A stretch of DNA of 64,000 nucleotides from Termitomyces sp. T153. Taxonomy: Eukaryota > Basidiomycota > Agaricomycetes > Agaricales > Lyophyllaceae. The stretch spans positions 992,001 to 1,056,000 of the forward strand of contig JACKQL020000015.1 in NCBI GenBank assembly GCA_018296165.2, in the 5' to 3' direction. Each line of letters opens with the position of its first letter. Within the stretch, counting starts at the first letter, position 1. A model generated the notes under the pieces. That model was not told the DNA's origin and did not search any database. It worked only from the letters and a program-made list of their open reading frames with translations. A program made the position numbers and the translations under genes. Of the stretch, positions 47,352 through 59,326 are shown piece after piece.

Positions 47352-48076
47352 CCGGTAAAATACTTAGAAGTCAGACAAAAGCAGAAACGTCGGAGTTTCC
47401 GAAGGCCGTTTGCGATCCGTTTGTCCATTTCATTATTTCAATATTTGGCCCGTCTTCGATCATTTGTACGCATATTGTTAATGTTGTCTGATGCTGCCTC
47501 TTTAAATTATACTTATTCCATAATGTAAGGCATTGCTTGCATAGACTTTTAGTTCAAATTCATAACCAGTTTTGACTTGCAAGTTGTGCAATAAGAACTG
47601 CAAGAACTGTCACAGAAAAGTTACACTATTTTACGTCAAACCAGCATTGACCTGTGCCATGAAAGCATACCAGTCTTCCAAAAAGAAGTTCACTGCCACG
47701 AGATATGATCAGGATGTTAAAATTTTAACGTTTACCTTCCTCATTGGGCACCATTGCGACCAGCAAGGACCGGTGTTTGGCCCTGATGCCAAACCTTCGT
47801 TGGATGGAGCAATGCTTGTTGCTTCATATGAAACAACGGAACTTGTACCTTTGATTATACACGTCCCGGCAAGCACAACAATCAATCAATCAAGTAAACA
47901 AGGGCAACTCAAAGGCTAACATTATGAAAGGGGCTGGAATTGTGTGCAGACTGGGTCCCAGTATGATGTTGGGGATAGACTGGCTTGCCTTCCTCCATAA
48001 GTACTCAAGCATAAATTCTTCCTGAGCTTTGGTACTCGTTTTACTATCCCTATGCAAATACCAGGACTTTGCGTTA
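47352..48076. other. Intergenic region, no supported gene
   Basis: AT-rich stretch between two minus-strand genes (F-box promoter and the 3' end of the asparaginase gene). A Cys-rich open frame starts with TTG at 47572 and shows no recognisable motif, so it is not called. Confidence 0.45.
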
Positions 48077-50649
48077 TTAGCAAGCTTCATACTCCCTCCA
48101 GACTCCAGCCTTGCGCCAGATTCTCTTAGCTGTTTGATCTCCTACTAAAAGCGCGGTCTTGAGCCTGACGATTGCAAATGGCTCATCAACGCTCCCCAGA
48201 GTAGCGCCGGCTTGAAGAAGATTTTCGACAATGTCCTCATGGCCTTGTCGAGCAGCCTATATACTGATCAATATCAACGTCAGTTTTTGAAGGTCGCGCG
48301 TACATAATACAGCGATGTGTGCTCTAATGAGTCGCGCAAATGGACTAACGCTCCGTTCCGGAGCAACAAGTCAACGGCTTGCACGGCACCATTGAGGCAT
48401 GCAGCATGTAGCGGTGTTTGTCCATTTGTGGGATCCGCGCAATTCACGACGCCGCCAACGACATTCATGGTTTTATGCGGTTCTTCCGTTCCATCCTTCC
48501 CACCGTAGACGTCGATGCAGAACCGCATGGTCATGATGTCATTTTTGGCTGCCGCTAGATGTATCAGAAATGGTATTAACACGGCCTCAGTCATTGCTGC
48601 CTCTCCAGCTGTCCAAGTCCATGGAGCAGTCGCGTCACGCGCAGCCGTTTCAATGGGTGTGTCGGGTGTTAGCGTGATTGGTGATCCAGATGTGGACAGC
48701 TGTGTGAGCCTTACGAACTCAGATAAAACATCTTGGATGCTCTCAAGAGTCCTTTCAACCGGAGGGTTGGATAGCGCCGTACGCGAATGTCGCGTGAGTT
48801 CACCGCGCAAGGATGTCATCATGAGATCTCGAACCTCGACAGTCGAAAGTTCCGGTTTTGATAACAGATAGCCTAGTTTCGTGAGCGCACACTGTAAAGC
48901 AGTGAGTACCTACTATTACATCAGAAATCGAAAAACAAAGATACCTCCGGGGTCATGTCATTACCCGGCACGACGCCAGCTTGTAATAACGCCCTTCCCG
49001 TCTCGTACGTATCTGACACAGATCCTTTTATGCACTGGGTGATAGAAACTACGATGACGCCGCGGTCGCATGCTTCCTTGAACACCTGTAACAGATCCGA
49101 GCGCTGTGGGGCATTGCCGGCGCCAAAAGTCTCTAATATTACCCCGCGAATCGGTGGCGAGAAAAACGCTTTGATGGTTGCCGCTGATACACCCGGGAAC
49201 AGGCGTAAATTTGCGACGTGAGGGCTCATCTCTGACGAGCGTTGAATGCGTGATAATCGTATCTTTAGGGAGACTTACGTTTGTGAGCTCTAAAACGGCG
49301 AACACCGGTCTGCCGGAGGACATTGTTCCAGTTAACAACAATCTCGATACCCACTAGGTTGGGACTTGATCAGTTGGTCCAAAGAGTCGGGATTCACATA
49401 CCATCTACGAGGGGTGGAAAATTAGGACTAGAAAATGCACTCAGATCGTATGACGACAGCTTTGAGGTCCGGTTTCCTCTATAAAGAGTGTGATTGAAAT
49501 AAATACTGCACTCTTCTCAAAATTAGCCAGAGGACACCATGACATCCCGCCGTAATACCTGGTATTATGTAGTGGCCAGCAATTGTGAGCGCTCCTATAA
49601 AATTATCAACAGCGTCATTTCGCAGCTGGGACATAGGGATTTGGGCGCCTGTCAGAATCTGAAAAGTAATACTTGAAACTTAAGGACAGAATTGAGAAAG
49701 AGCCGACTGACAACGGTCTTGCCAAGATCTTCCAGCATGAAACTCAGGGCACTCGCAGTGTACGCCATTGTATCTGTACCGTGTAGGACCAAGAATGCAT
49801 CAAATGCATAGTTGAGTTCAATTTCAGTGGCAATGCGGACCCAGTCTAATGGATACAACATGATATGAGTTTGTCAGGCGTCATACAGGTGTGGCAGCGT
49901 CTTACCATCTATTTCGATATTGCTGCTGTCTAACAAGGGATTCCACTAGCCCATTGTTATGTTATCGTGTGAAACACACAGGGTGCATTCATTCACCTCC
50001 AAAATCGCATATCTGATCGATCTACTCCCGGTTCCACCTGGAACTGTGCTACGCGGTGTGATCAGACTTGGGAGATAGGCCTCGTACACATTCTCTGAAA
50101 CTTGAACATATGTTGGCTGATTATGCTGTTGCTGGCTTGACGGCAACCTAACGGGTACGCCAATGGGCCGGGATGATCGCACGAGTAAAGGTCGCTGTGG
50201 CTGGGTATCTAGACTTGGGACCCCTGACCCACCCTGTGGGGTCGTTCTACCACTACCAATGCTCCAATTTCTGAAGCCTTGCACAGAGCTCGAATTTGAA
50301 AACAAAGATTCTTGCTGAGGATCATGAAATCTCGCCTGACTTCGGAGGGTTTCTGTCAAAAAGTATTGTTCTGGGACGTAACCCTGCTGGCCGACCAGCA
50401 TGCCGATTGTACCTCCTACGGCCACGGGTCAGAGTGATCAAGAAAAAATTCTTTCGTCACACCTGTGTATATTACGAGAACCTGGGACTCATGTACTGGC
50501 TGTGCGGTGTCCAAAATATACCCTTCCTTATCTTGAATCTTCGAGGCTTTGACATGATCAACGCTGTTAGTGATGGTCGTTTCACTCAAGAGATCATTGG
50601 GACATGATGCATGGAAGAATGTATCAGCGAAGCTCTCATCTCGGCTCAT
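48077..50649 (-). CDS. L-asparaginase (type I-like) with C-terminal ankyrin repeats
   Basis: Hydrolyses asparagine to aspartate and ammonia. Catalytic threonine motifs: VIYTGGTIGMLVG (first Thr), FDAFLVLHGTDTMAYTASAL (Thr-Asp of the second motif) and ETFGAGNAPQRSDLLQVFKE. The first spans an intron (50416-50462) after TG. An atypical Ser/Pro/Gln-rich insert (RPLLVRSSRPIGVPVRLPSS) follows the first motif. The C-terminal third is ankyrin-like: FLIHLAAAKNDIMTMRF, DPTNGQTPLHAACLNGAVQA, then AARQGHEDIVENLLQAGATL. The protein ends AGVWREYEAC. The asparaginase plus ankyrin architecture is that of the ASPG/60-kDa lysophospholipase group. The start MSRDESFADTFFHAS at 50649 is the first ATG. It diverges from TRP5. 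Confidence 0.92.
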
Positions 50650-50818
50650 CGGAGGTGCTTATGCTGTTCAGGTGGCAGTGGTTGCAAGATTTAAGCGTGT
50701 CAAGAAAGTATAAGTTATTTCTATATTCGGCCAGTTTTTTCATCGATCGGCACGTGTCCTTACTTTCACTAAATTATTTCTATCGAGTCGAGTCAGCCCA
50801 CCTGTCATCCCTACGACC
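50650..50818. promoter_or_regulatory. Divergent promoter, asparaginase / TRP5
   Basis: 169 bp between the two start codons. Both genes work in amino-acid metabolism. I looked for a Gcn4-type TGACTCA site and did not see a clear copy, so co-regulation is not shown. Confidence 0.45.
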
Positions 50819-53496
50819 ATGGAAGCTCTCTCCAAAGTTTTTCGACAAAAAAAAGCACAAGTATACTTTATCGTCCGTCTGAATGACGTGTAACTCAACT
50901 ATCATCTTAGAACGCCCCTGCACTTGTAACCTTCGTTACTGCTGGCTACCCCACACCCGATGACACAGTCTCAATACTGCTTGCAATGCAAACTGGTGGT
51001 TCAGATATCATAGAGCTTGGAATGCCTTTCTCTGACCCCATTGCCGACGGTCCTGCTATCCAAGAAGCCAACACAGTGCGTACTAAGGTCCGTTTGTCTA
51101 CGCGTTCTGACGTGCTCTAGATCGCTCTCAGAAACAATGTCGATTTATCCGCTACTCTTGGTCTACTCAAAAGATCCAGAAATCAGGGTCTCACTGTTCC
51201 TGTGATTTTGATGGGTTGGATATCCTGTGATGATCCATTATCAAGATATTGACGACACTGTCAGGATATTATAATCCTATACTTTCCTACGGAGAGGACA
51301 AGGCCATTCAGGATGCAATGGAAGCCGGCGCGAATGGTTTCATTTTGGTTGATTTACCTCCTGAAGAAGCTGTCTCCTTTCGTGAAAAATGCAGGAAAGC
51401 AAAGTTAGTTCTGTCCAATGCTCCTCGGATCTCACTTACAGTTGTCCGAAGTCTTTCTTACGTGCCCCTGATCGCGCCATCGACGACGGTTCCGCGTATC
51501 AAGTTCCTCTCGTCGATTGCGGACTCTTTTATTTACGTTGTTTCGAAGGTGGATGATCTGACTATCGCTTCTCAATGGCGTCCACTCCGATTGACTGACT
51601 TTTTCAGATGGGCACAACAGGATCTTCCGCGACCGGAACTGTCAACACAGAATTACCTGACATTATCGCCCGAGTTCGCGATTTCGCCACCGTTCCTCTC
51701 GCTGTCGGCTTCGGTGTTGCAACGCGCGATCACGTCAATACCGTCTTCGATGCTGGTGCCGATGGTGTCGTGATCGGAAGTCGTCTGATCCAGGTCTTGA
51801 AGACTTCTGTTTCTGGTGAAGCTGCAAAAAATGTTGAAGTTTTTTGCCGCGAATGCAGCGGAAAAGGAGAACCTTCTCGCATTCGCTCTTCACCTGCAAA
51901 AATATCCCCCAGTGTTACTCTTTCGGCGCCTGTATCTGAGTCTACCTCGAACTTACCAGATCTGCCAACAAGGTTCGGTCAATTCGGTGGACAATACGTC
52001 CCGGAAGCACTTATTGACTGTCTTGCGGAACTTGAGGAAGCACACAAGTCTGCTATAGCTGATCCTGACTTCTGGAAAGAGTTCCGCAGTCACTTCGAGT
52101 ACATCAACCGACCCTCGCAACTTTACCATGCTGAGAATCTTACAAAAGAGGCTGGTGGAGCTAAGATCTGGTTGAAACGCGAGGACCTGCAAGTGCAGCG
52201 TTTCCGTCCCTACAACAGTAGCTAAATATTTCTCAGAAACCACACAGGCTCACACAAAATCAATAACGCTATAGGACAGGTATGTGTATCACCCAAAATC
52301 GCATTTTACATTTGATCGACTCGGAAAAACCTAGATACTCTTGGCGCGGCGTATAGGTAAAACTCGTATAATCGCTGAAACAGGTGCCGGTCAGCATGGT
52401 GTTGCAACTGCCACCGTCTGCGCCAAATTCGGGATGGAATGTGTGATCTACATGGGGGCAGAAGATGTCCGGCGTCAGGCCCTCAATGTCTTCCGAATTG
52501 AGATGCTGGGTGGAAAGGTGATCAATAGATGTATTTCAGTTTGAAGCTTTCTTCGCTCAATCTCCTTATTGCCTTAGGTAGTTCCTGTACAGTCTGGATC
52601 GTGCACGTTGAAAGACGCGGTCAACGAGGCCTTGCGGGATTGGGTCTCTAACCTCTCTACTACGCACTACCTTGTAGGATCTGCGATTGGCCCGCATCCA
52701 TTCCCGACCATCGTTCGTGACTTCCAAAAGGTCATTGGCGAGGAGATCAAACAACAATTGCAAGTTGCGGCTGGAAAGCTCCCTGACGTCGTTGTTGCGT
52801 GCGTCGGTGGCGGGAGCAACGCCATTGGCACTTTCTATGACTTCATCAAGAATGAGGGAGTCAGGCTTGTTGGTGTTGAGGCAGGTGGGGAAGGTGAGGA
52901 CTCATTTCTATCTTTCAATAATTTGTGCTTGATCCATGCCGCATGTCAGGTATTGACGGTGACCGGCATAGCGCCACCTTGTCTAAGGGCCAGCCTGGTA
53001 TCTTACACGGTGTTCGGACGTACATTCTTCAGTCTAAGACTGGACAAATCATTGAAACACACTCGATTAGCGCTGGGTTAGACTACCCTGGCGTAGGCCC
53101 TGAGCATGCTTGGTTAAAAGACTCCGGAAGGGCGGAATACGTTGTCGCCACCGATGAACAAGCTCTTCGTGGTTTCAGGCTGCTGACTCAACGCGAGGGC
53201 ATTATTCCTGGTGAGACCTTAACTTGTGTTCAAATTTAGCTAGTTATTGACGTTTTGAAATAGCTCTAGAATCATCACACGCTATCTGGGAGGGTGTTCG
53301 ACTCGCGAAGACTCTTCCGAAGGATAGAGACATTGTCATTGTAAGTTGCCTCTTTTCAAAAAGGCAAGACTGGTTGCTTAGAGATCTCAAGTGCTTGTCC
53401 GGACGTGGAGACAAAGACGTGGAAGAAATATCGCAGATCTTGCCCAAGTGGGCTGATACCTTAGACTGGCACATTGCTTCACGCTCTCACGATTAG
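50819..53496 (+). CDS. Tryptophan synthase, fused alpha and beta domains (TRP5)
   Basis: Makes tryptophan from indole-glycerol phosphate and serine; the fungal enzyme fuses alpha and beta in this order. Start [14 protein letters not shown]. The alpha half shows the catalytic Glu and Asp in [20 protein letters not shown], then [11 protein letters not shown] and [21 protein letters not shown] linker leads to the beta half: [35 protein letters not shown] with the PLP lysine in [77 protein letters not shown] and [20 protein letters not shown]. It ends [18 protein letters not shown] intron (52189-52236) splits REDL from NHTGSHK. About ten exons. All key catalytic residues are in place. Confidence 0.95.
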
Positions 53497-53677
53497 GAAT
53501 ATGTTTCTATCCTCTTGTATGTGATAAAAGATGGATCTAAGTAGTACAGGATTTTGTTTGGATTTGGTAGAAAGCGCAATCAATTGTATATGAGATTGCC
53601 AAATCAGGCAAGGACAAAATATTATGACTCGGTCAAGTTGATCTCTTTTCATAGTTGCCCGCTAGACCGTTCATATC

Positions 53678-55119
53678 ATGTCGTTTGATGCCTTCTCAGG
53701 CGCGAACCAGCGATCTGTTGAAAATCTCGCGTCCAGGCTGCGGAGACGGTCAGTAGAGCCCAACTGATGCAGTAGCCTGTACTCAAGGCAGGAGTACAGG
53801 CAAATAGTAGGCTCCCGGGCAATCGCCCTAGAGACTCTCTTAGTTCTGCGCCAAGTCATTTCGAAAGCACGATTTTCGAATATGGAACAGCTTGCCGAGA
53901 TTATTCGAAGCGTTGGGAGGAGGCTAGTTAACGCGCAACCCAAAGGTATGACCTGGAATCTATGATCATTGTGACCTTTCATGATGCACGTTCGGATTCA
54001 TAGAACACTCCGTTGGAAACACAGTGCGTAAGGTTCTACATCATATCAGGGAAGAATATCATACCGCAACGGGGAAAAACGCCACCGCTACGCCCCAAGA
54101 ATTCTCGATCGCAAAGTTTGTGCTATTAGGACAGCCGAGGGCACATCATACTGCTGTGCCCAAGACAAATAGCGCGAAAGCTACGCTGAAGGAGAATGAC
54201 CCTCACGATCCAGATTCCTTCGCGCGCGGGCTGAAACCAGTCCTTATGGAGGCCATTCAAGATGTCTTGGACGAGTTAGAGACGGTGTACGACAATGTCT
54301 CCAAAAACGCAAGAGACCACGTACATTCCGAGTGCGTTATCGTAATGTCATTCCCCTCGCGTGTCCTTGCTGCTAATGTGATTTTAATGATAGTGAGATC
54401 ATATTGACGCTCGGAATGTCCAGAACAGTAGAATCTTTCCTTAAATCAGCTGCTCACCACAGAAAATACACAGTCATCGTCGCAGAGACGGCACCGTCGT
54501 TCGTCCTTTTCTAATCTCTGCCTAAATGGTGCTTGAATCCTTCAATCCAGATTTGGAGGACGTGACATGGCACAATCACTCTCGTCAGCTGGCATCTCAA
54601 CGTTTCTGGTTCCTGACTCCTCCATGTTCGCCATCATGTCTCGCGTGAATAAGGTCATCATTGGCGCCCACGCCATCTTTGCCAATGGCGGCATGTTTGC
54701 TACTTCGGGATCTCTTATTGCAGCAATGGCAGCTCAAGCTCATCGAACACCAGTCGTTGTCTGCGCCGGACAATTTAAACTGACACCGCTATGGAATTTA
54801 TATCACGAATACAGCGCGCTCGATTTTGGTGACCCGAATAGTGTTCTAGGTTTTGAGGAGGGCGATCTTGTGGAAAAGGTGGAAGTTGTCAATCCTTATT
54901 ATGACTATCTCCGCCCGGAATTGATTGATGTATTCATTACCAACGAGTATGTGCTCACCTTCATGCTTGATGTAAATATCTTGACAGTGCCGTATAGTGG
55001 AGATCACCCCCCGTCGTCGATTTATCGGTCAGTATGTTACTCTGAGTGAAAGTTCGTTCCTGAGTATTGTACCCAGCTTACTCAAGGAAACGTATGATGA
55101 CGAAGACAATGAATTATGA
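53678..55119 (+). CDS. eIF2B subunit beta (GCD7)
   Basis: Regulatory subunit of the guanine-nucleotide exchange factor for eIF2. The N-terminus [20 protein letters not shown] joins [20 protein letters not shown] through an intron. [20 protein letters not shown] follows, matching the conserved N-terminal helices. The Rossmann-like half shows [80 protein letters not shown], and [20 protein letters not shown]. The end [27 protein letters not shown] crosses a GTCAGT...CCCAG intron. Five or six exons. The start at 53678 gives the family N-terminus. The stop lies 94 bp from the convergent Guf1 stop. Family identity is firm. Confidence 0.95.
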
Positions 55120-55212
55120 TTTCGTGTATTAGACTGCTATGCTTATAAGTAGGTTGTGATACTCTCTATATGTAATAATCGAACGGGTATGACCCTTTTA
55201 TTGGGAAAGGGC

Positions 55213-58200
55213 TCATGACTTGTTGCTTAGGATATCGAAGAACGCTTCCTGCGGTAGGTTAACTTTCCCTACTTTTTTCATTTTCCGCTTTCCCTCCTTT
55301 TGATTCTCAAGGTGTTTCATCTTACGCTCGTAATGTCCTGCAGCAGTATAATGTGTATCAATTAGTTTTGCATTCTAAGGGTTATCTGACTCGGGGCCTA
55401 CCTCCATATAACCCCGCGGTGACATCTGCTCGCATAGCTCGCAAGGTCTCACGTGCCAGAACCTTCTTTCCGATAACGGCTTGTATGGGCACTTCGAATA
55501 GCTGTCGGGGAATGACCTTGTCTGAAAATCAATCAAGTTAGCGGTAGCCGACAGATCATTGTCGAATGTCACACTCACGAAGCTTTTTAACCCATACACG
55601 CGCAAGATCATCCGCAACTGACCGATGCACAATGATGGAAAGTGCATCAACAGGATTTCCATTGAGAAGGAACGACATCTGTTGTAATTAGAGTGCCTAT
55701 ATGTCAAGTCCCATATGAAGAAAGGAAAAGACAGAAATACCTTTGCTAGGTCGCTCTGTTTGTAACCTGCATCTTCGTAACTAAACAAACCCCAAAAAGT
55801 TCTTACCTTGGAGAGCATTGATACCAGTTTAATAGAACTCACTCAAAACTAGCAAAACCTGAGCTGCGGCTCTTAAGTTGGTCGAAGAAGTTTGTTACAA
55901 TTTCACTGAGAGGTATCGTGCAGATGAGCATAATTCGAGACGACCCAGAAGAATTCGTTCCAGAGTCCAAATAACGATGATCAAGTTCTTCCGCACGATG
56001 GGAGAAGCACAACTCCATCATATCTCCGAAATATTCTATGTCAAGGCAATTAGCAACGGTGGAACGAGAGATACTGCTCGATAGGTACCTTCTGGTACGA
56101 TTATCGATGCTTTGACGACCGGTTCTTGGATCTCCTTAACCTTGCAAGTAGAGTCGGCAGTCTCAGGGAATTCGGTAGGGTTGCTGACGAAGACCTCTTT
56201 ATTGTCCCGGTAGATTACTACGCAAAATGAGACGATGTAACAGCCATAACTCAGGTCCTCACATCTGTACGGTACAGTTGGCGCAGTGACAATAATGTTT
56301 GCGTCGTATTCGTCCTCCAGTCGTTGACGGAAGACGTCCATGTGAAGTGTGCCAAGAAACCCAAGACGACATCCCTGCCCAAGAGCAGCTGACGACTCTC
56401 TCTGAACAGTAACGCTGCGATCCGTTAGAGTGAGCTGAAAGGAGTTAGTCATTGGAGTGATACCATGACAAGAAGTAGAACTAATATACCCGTTTGATAG
56501 ATTCTTCAAGCTTAGGAAAGTCGCTGCTTTCAACAGGAAATATACCAGCGAAAACCTGTCAATTGTAAGTGGAGCACTCTTTGAGATACATGAAACAAGG
56601 TACCATAGCTTTCGCAGGCTGAAAGCCGGGTAGGGGTTCCACAGGTTCGCCGACGCGATGCAACGTGTCGCCAATATGGGCTAAACTATGCGTTAAGCTC
56701 GGTCAAGCAGAAAACTAAAAACGATTCAGACCCTCAGAAGATTCCTTCATGTTGCAGGCAATGTACCCGACTTGTCCAGCACGAAGACTGTCCGTCGGAA
56801 CCTCTTCTGGATACATTATCCCCAACTCTGTCACTTCGTACTTCTTACGAGTGTGGCACGACGTAATTTTATCACCTAGATAACTTGTAAATAATCATCG
56901 AACGATGTACGAAGACGACATACCTTTGCGAAGAATACCTTCCTGGACATTAACCAGCGAGATGACACCACGATATCGGTCGTAACTGAACAGATTTAGT
57001 CAAGATACTAAAAGAATTACTAAAGGTGAACACACAAGGAATCAAACAGGAAAGCTTTGAGAGGTGCAGTTGCACTGCCAATAGGAGGAGGTATCCGAGT
57101 GATGATTGCTTCCAGAATGTCTTCGACACCTTGACCAGTCTTTGCAGAAATATGGATGATGTTGTCGGGATTGATACCAAACGTAGACTGCATTTGGGCG
57201 GCTATTTGTTCAGGCTGAGCAGCAGGAAGATCTATCTACCCAATCGAGGTTATAGAGATAAAAGACGGTCAGAGATGACGAACCTTGTTGAGGACGGGGA
57301 TGATCGTAAGACCCCGATCTCTCGCATCATGAAATACTGAAATGGATTGCGCCTGAACACCCTGACTAGCATCAACCTGAAACGTTTTCATGCTGAGAAG
57401 TAGAGGGAAGATAAGTTGGGACGAACCAACAAAAGAGCGCCTTGGCAAGCCGCTAGCGATCTAGATACTTCCCATGAAAAGTCTACATGCCCCTAAAGCT
57501 TTATATAAGGCTTTCTAGAACCTTTGAAGGGAGAGCTCAAATACAGACTGGTGTATCAATCAGATTAAGCATGTGGTTCCGACCTTTAAAGTGATGGACC
57601 ATGCTAACACCTGGTGAATATTTAGGATGACGAAAAATATTGCGGGTGTACCCACCTTGCTGTTTGTGCCTTGACTGTTTTCTGGCGATGAGATTTCGGG
57701 GGTCTGTTAAGGAGGGTTACGGTACATACCAGTAATCCCGCGTTCTCTCTCCACTTTGAGTTTATCTAGAACCTGCTCATTCTTTCCGATTTCCTTCTTT
57801 TTTATCGTTCCCGTGAGCTGAGTAACAATCAATCTCGCATAACGGCTAGGGGGTACATCCAACTAACCTCTAACAGTCTAGCATTGCATTTAGACAAAAC
57901 AAATGAGAAGATGTGGTTACGCACCGATCCGCAAGCGTCGATTTACCGTGGTCTTGAACCGATTCAGCGTTAACGAAAATGGGATAGAAATGCATTAATA
58001 TTCACCGATATGCGCAATTATGGAAAAATTTCTGCCCTCAAAATAAGTGTCAGAACTTGAATCATCAGAAGATTCACCACCTTAGTAAGTCACAAGTAAA
58101 ATCATCCATTGCAAGACGTTTGGGCGCATCATTTCGTAATGAAGTACTGAAGAATTGTGGCTTCAAACATCCTGAGAGGCGGCGTGGCTGTTCAAGTACA

Positions 58201-58307
58201 GCACGGCCGAAGAATCGTGGCTGCGAGTATCCCGAGAGCCGGCATGGCATTTCAAGTACAACGCGTATATTAGCCCTCCGCCAAGGGGAGAGCAGACCCA
58301 TTGCCAT
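55213..58307 (-). CDS. Translation factor Guf1 (EF4/LepA-like GTPase, mitochondrial)
   Basis: Ribosome back-translocase of mitochondria, related to bacterial LepA. The N-terminus [20 protein letters not shown] is an Arg-rich presequence that contains a 60-bp tandem duplication. The G1 motif [18 protein letters not shown] is assembled from two exons: an intron at 57953-58005 splits AHI and DHGKST. A second intron (GTGGTG...GGCAG) just before gives LLRNFSI. Downstream are the LepA blocks [20 protein letters not shown] and [15 protein letters not shown], and the C-terminal domain [60 protein letters not shown] and [20 protein letters not shown]. It ends [11 protein letters not shown]. About a dozen exons, length normal for the family. 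Confidence 0.93.
58149..58268 (-). repeat. 60-bp tandem duplication in the Guf1 presequence
   Basis: Two adjacent units, 58149-58208 and 58209-58268, both starting GAAGAAT(T/C)GTGGCT on the plus strand and sharing most bases. On the coding strand each gives a block of the form VLExPxRLSGxxxPxFF. The second unit fades at its end. Confidence 0.8.
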
Positions 58308-59326
58308 GAGTGATAATGCTCGTAGTATTGTCGTCTTGCAAACTATGACTCGAACGCTTCGCTGGTGTTTATGGCCTCAAATCCACGTACTCTTGAAGTC
58401 AATGTCCCCAGTGAATTGATTTGTCAGCAACATTACCCCCTCTCCTGCTCAGCTCTAAACTGCTCTGAGTTTCTTGCCTGAATGAACCGCCGGTGATGAC
58501 AGAAACTTTCTCATATGAATCGGTGCTAGCTTAGGCGAGAGTTACCTATCACAGTTAAAATCAGCAAAAAAATCAGTTTAGTTACTATTAATGACCCAGA
58601 TACTATTGCTCCCCCGTAGCTCAGAGTACCCTTCAAGTAGACAAAAAAGGTTTCCTCAAGAAGGCCCATTTATAACACTGGCATTGTTTCCATAGAGCAA
58701 TATACACTACCTGAGGCACTGCTTTGCATCCTTTTTCTTTTGGAAACAGATTCCAGCCACCAGCAGTGCGGTGGTTTAAGCTTACCGTGAGTCAAGACGT
58801 GTCTCATTGTTGAATCCCCTTGTCAAGAATGTTCAAGGTATTGTCACACTTGCTGATTCCATGGCAAAGCAGGGTTTAAATTTTTATTGGAAGAACACCA
58901 CTTTACTTACTCAGTTTGGGTTTCATGGAGCACCACTCCTTGCAGTGCTCTCAACAATCATTCAGAGCTATCTGAGAATCCTCAAATCAATGTATTTCTC
59001 TCCACTGGATGTCATAGCTGCGCCTCTCATTTATTTGTGCCGGAACAGCATAGAAATCAATCCAGTGATGACCTCAAAAATACCTATTCTTGGCCAGATT
59101 CCCCTCCTCTCGACTCACAAACTCATTCTTACACATCTGTTGCACCGATCAACCTTACAATACACAATAACTCATCCAATCTTGCTGCTCCATCCCAGAA
59201 TAATACATTTTGGGTACAACATCCTGCTACTGTACCATATATTACTAGTTCTTACACATACCAGCTTACTAATGCTGGTAGTTATTGGATTTAATATAGT
59301 ATTGCATGGCATACTCTTTGTCCAAC
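58308..59326. other. Region upstream of Guf1, AT-rich, TE-derived in part
   Basis: Holds the Guf1 promoter (58,308 onwards) and then AT-rich sequence that leads in frame into the integrase relic. From about 58,800 two overlapping plus-strand frames are open for over 130 codons, hydrophobic in one and Ser/Thr/Asn-rich in the other. These probably belong to the decayed element, but I see no motif in them. Confidence 0.4.

Noticed and set aside
47572..47919. 115-codon Cys-rich frame on the plus strand
   Set aside because: It starts with TTG, has no splice context and no recognisable motif; chance open frame in AT-rich intergenic DNA.
58595..58625. GCTCCCCCGTAGCTCAGAGTAC-like start, resembling a tRNA box A
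   Set aside because: No matching box B (GGTTCRANYCC) or acceptor partner within the next 100 bases, so no cloverleaf.
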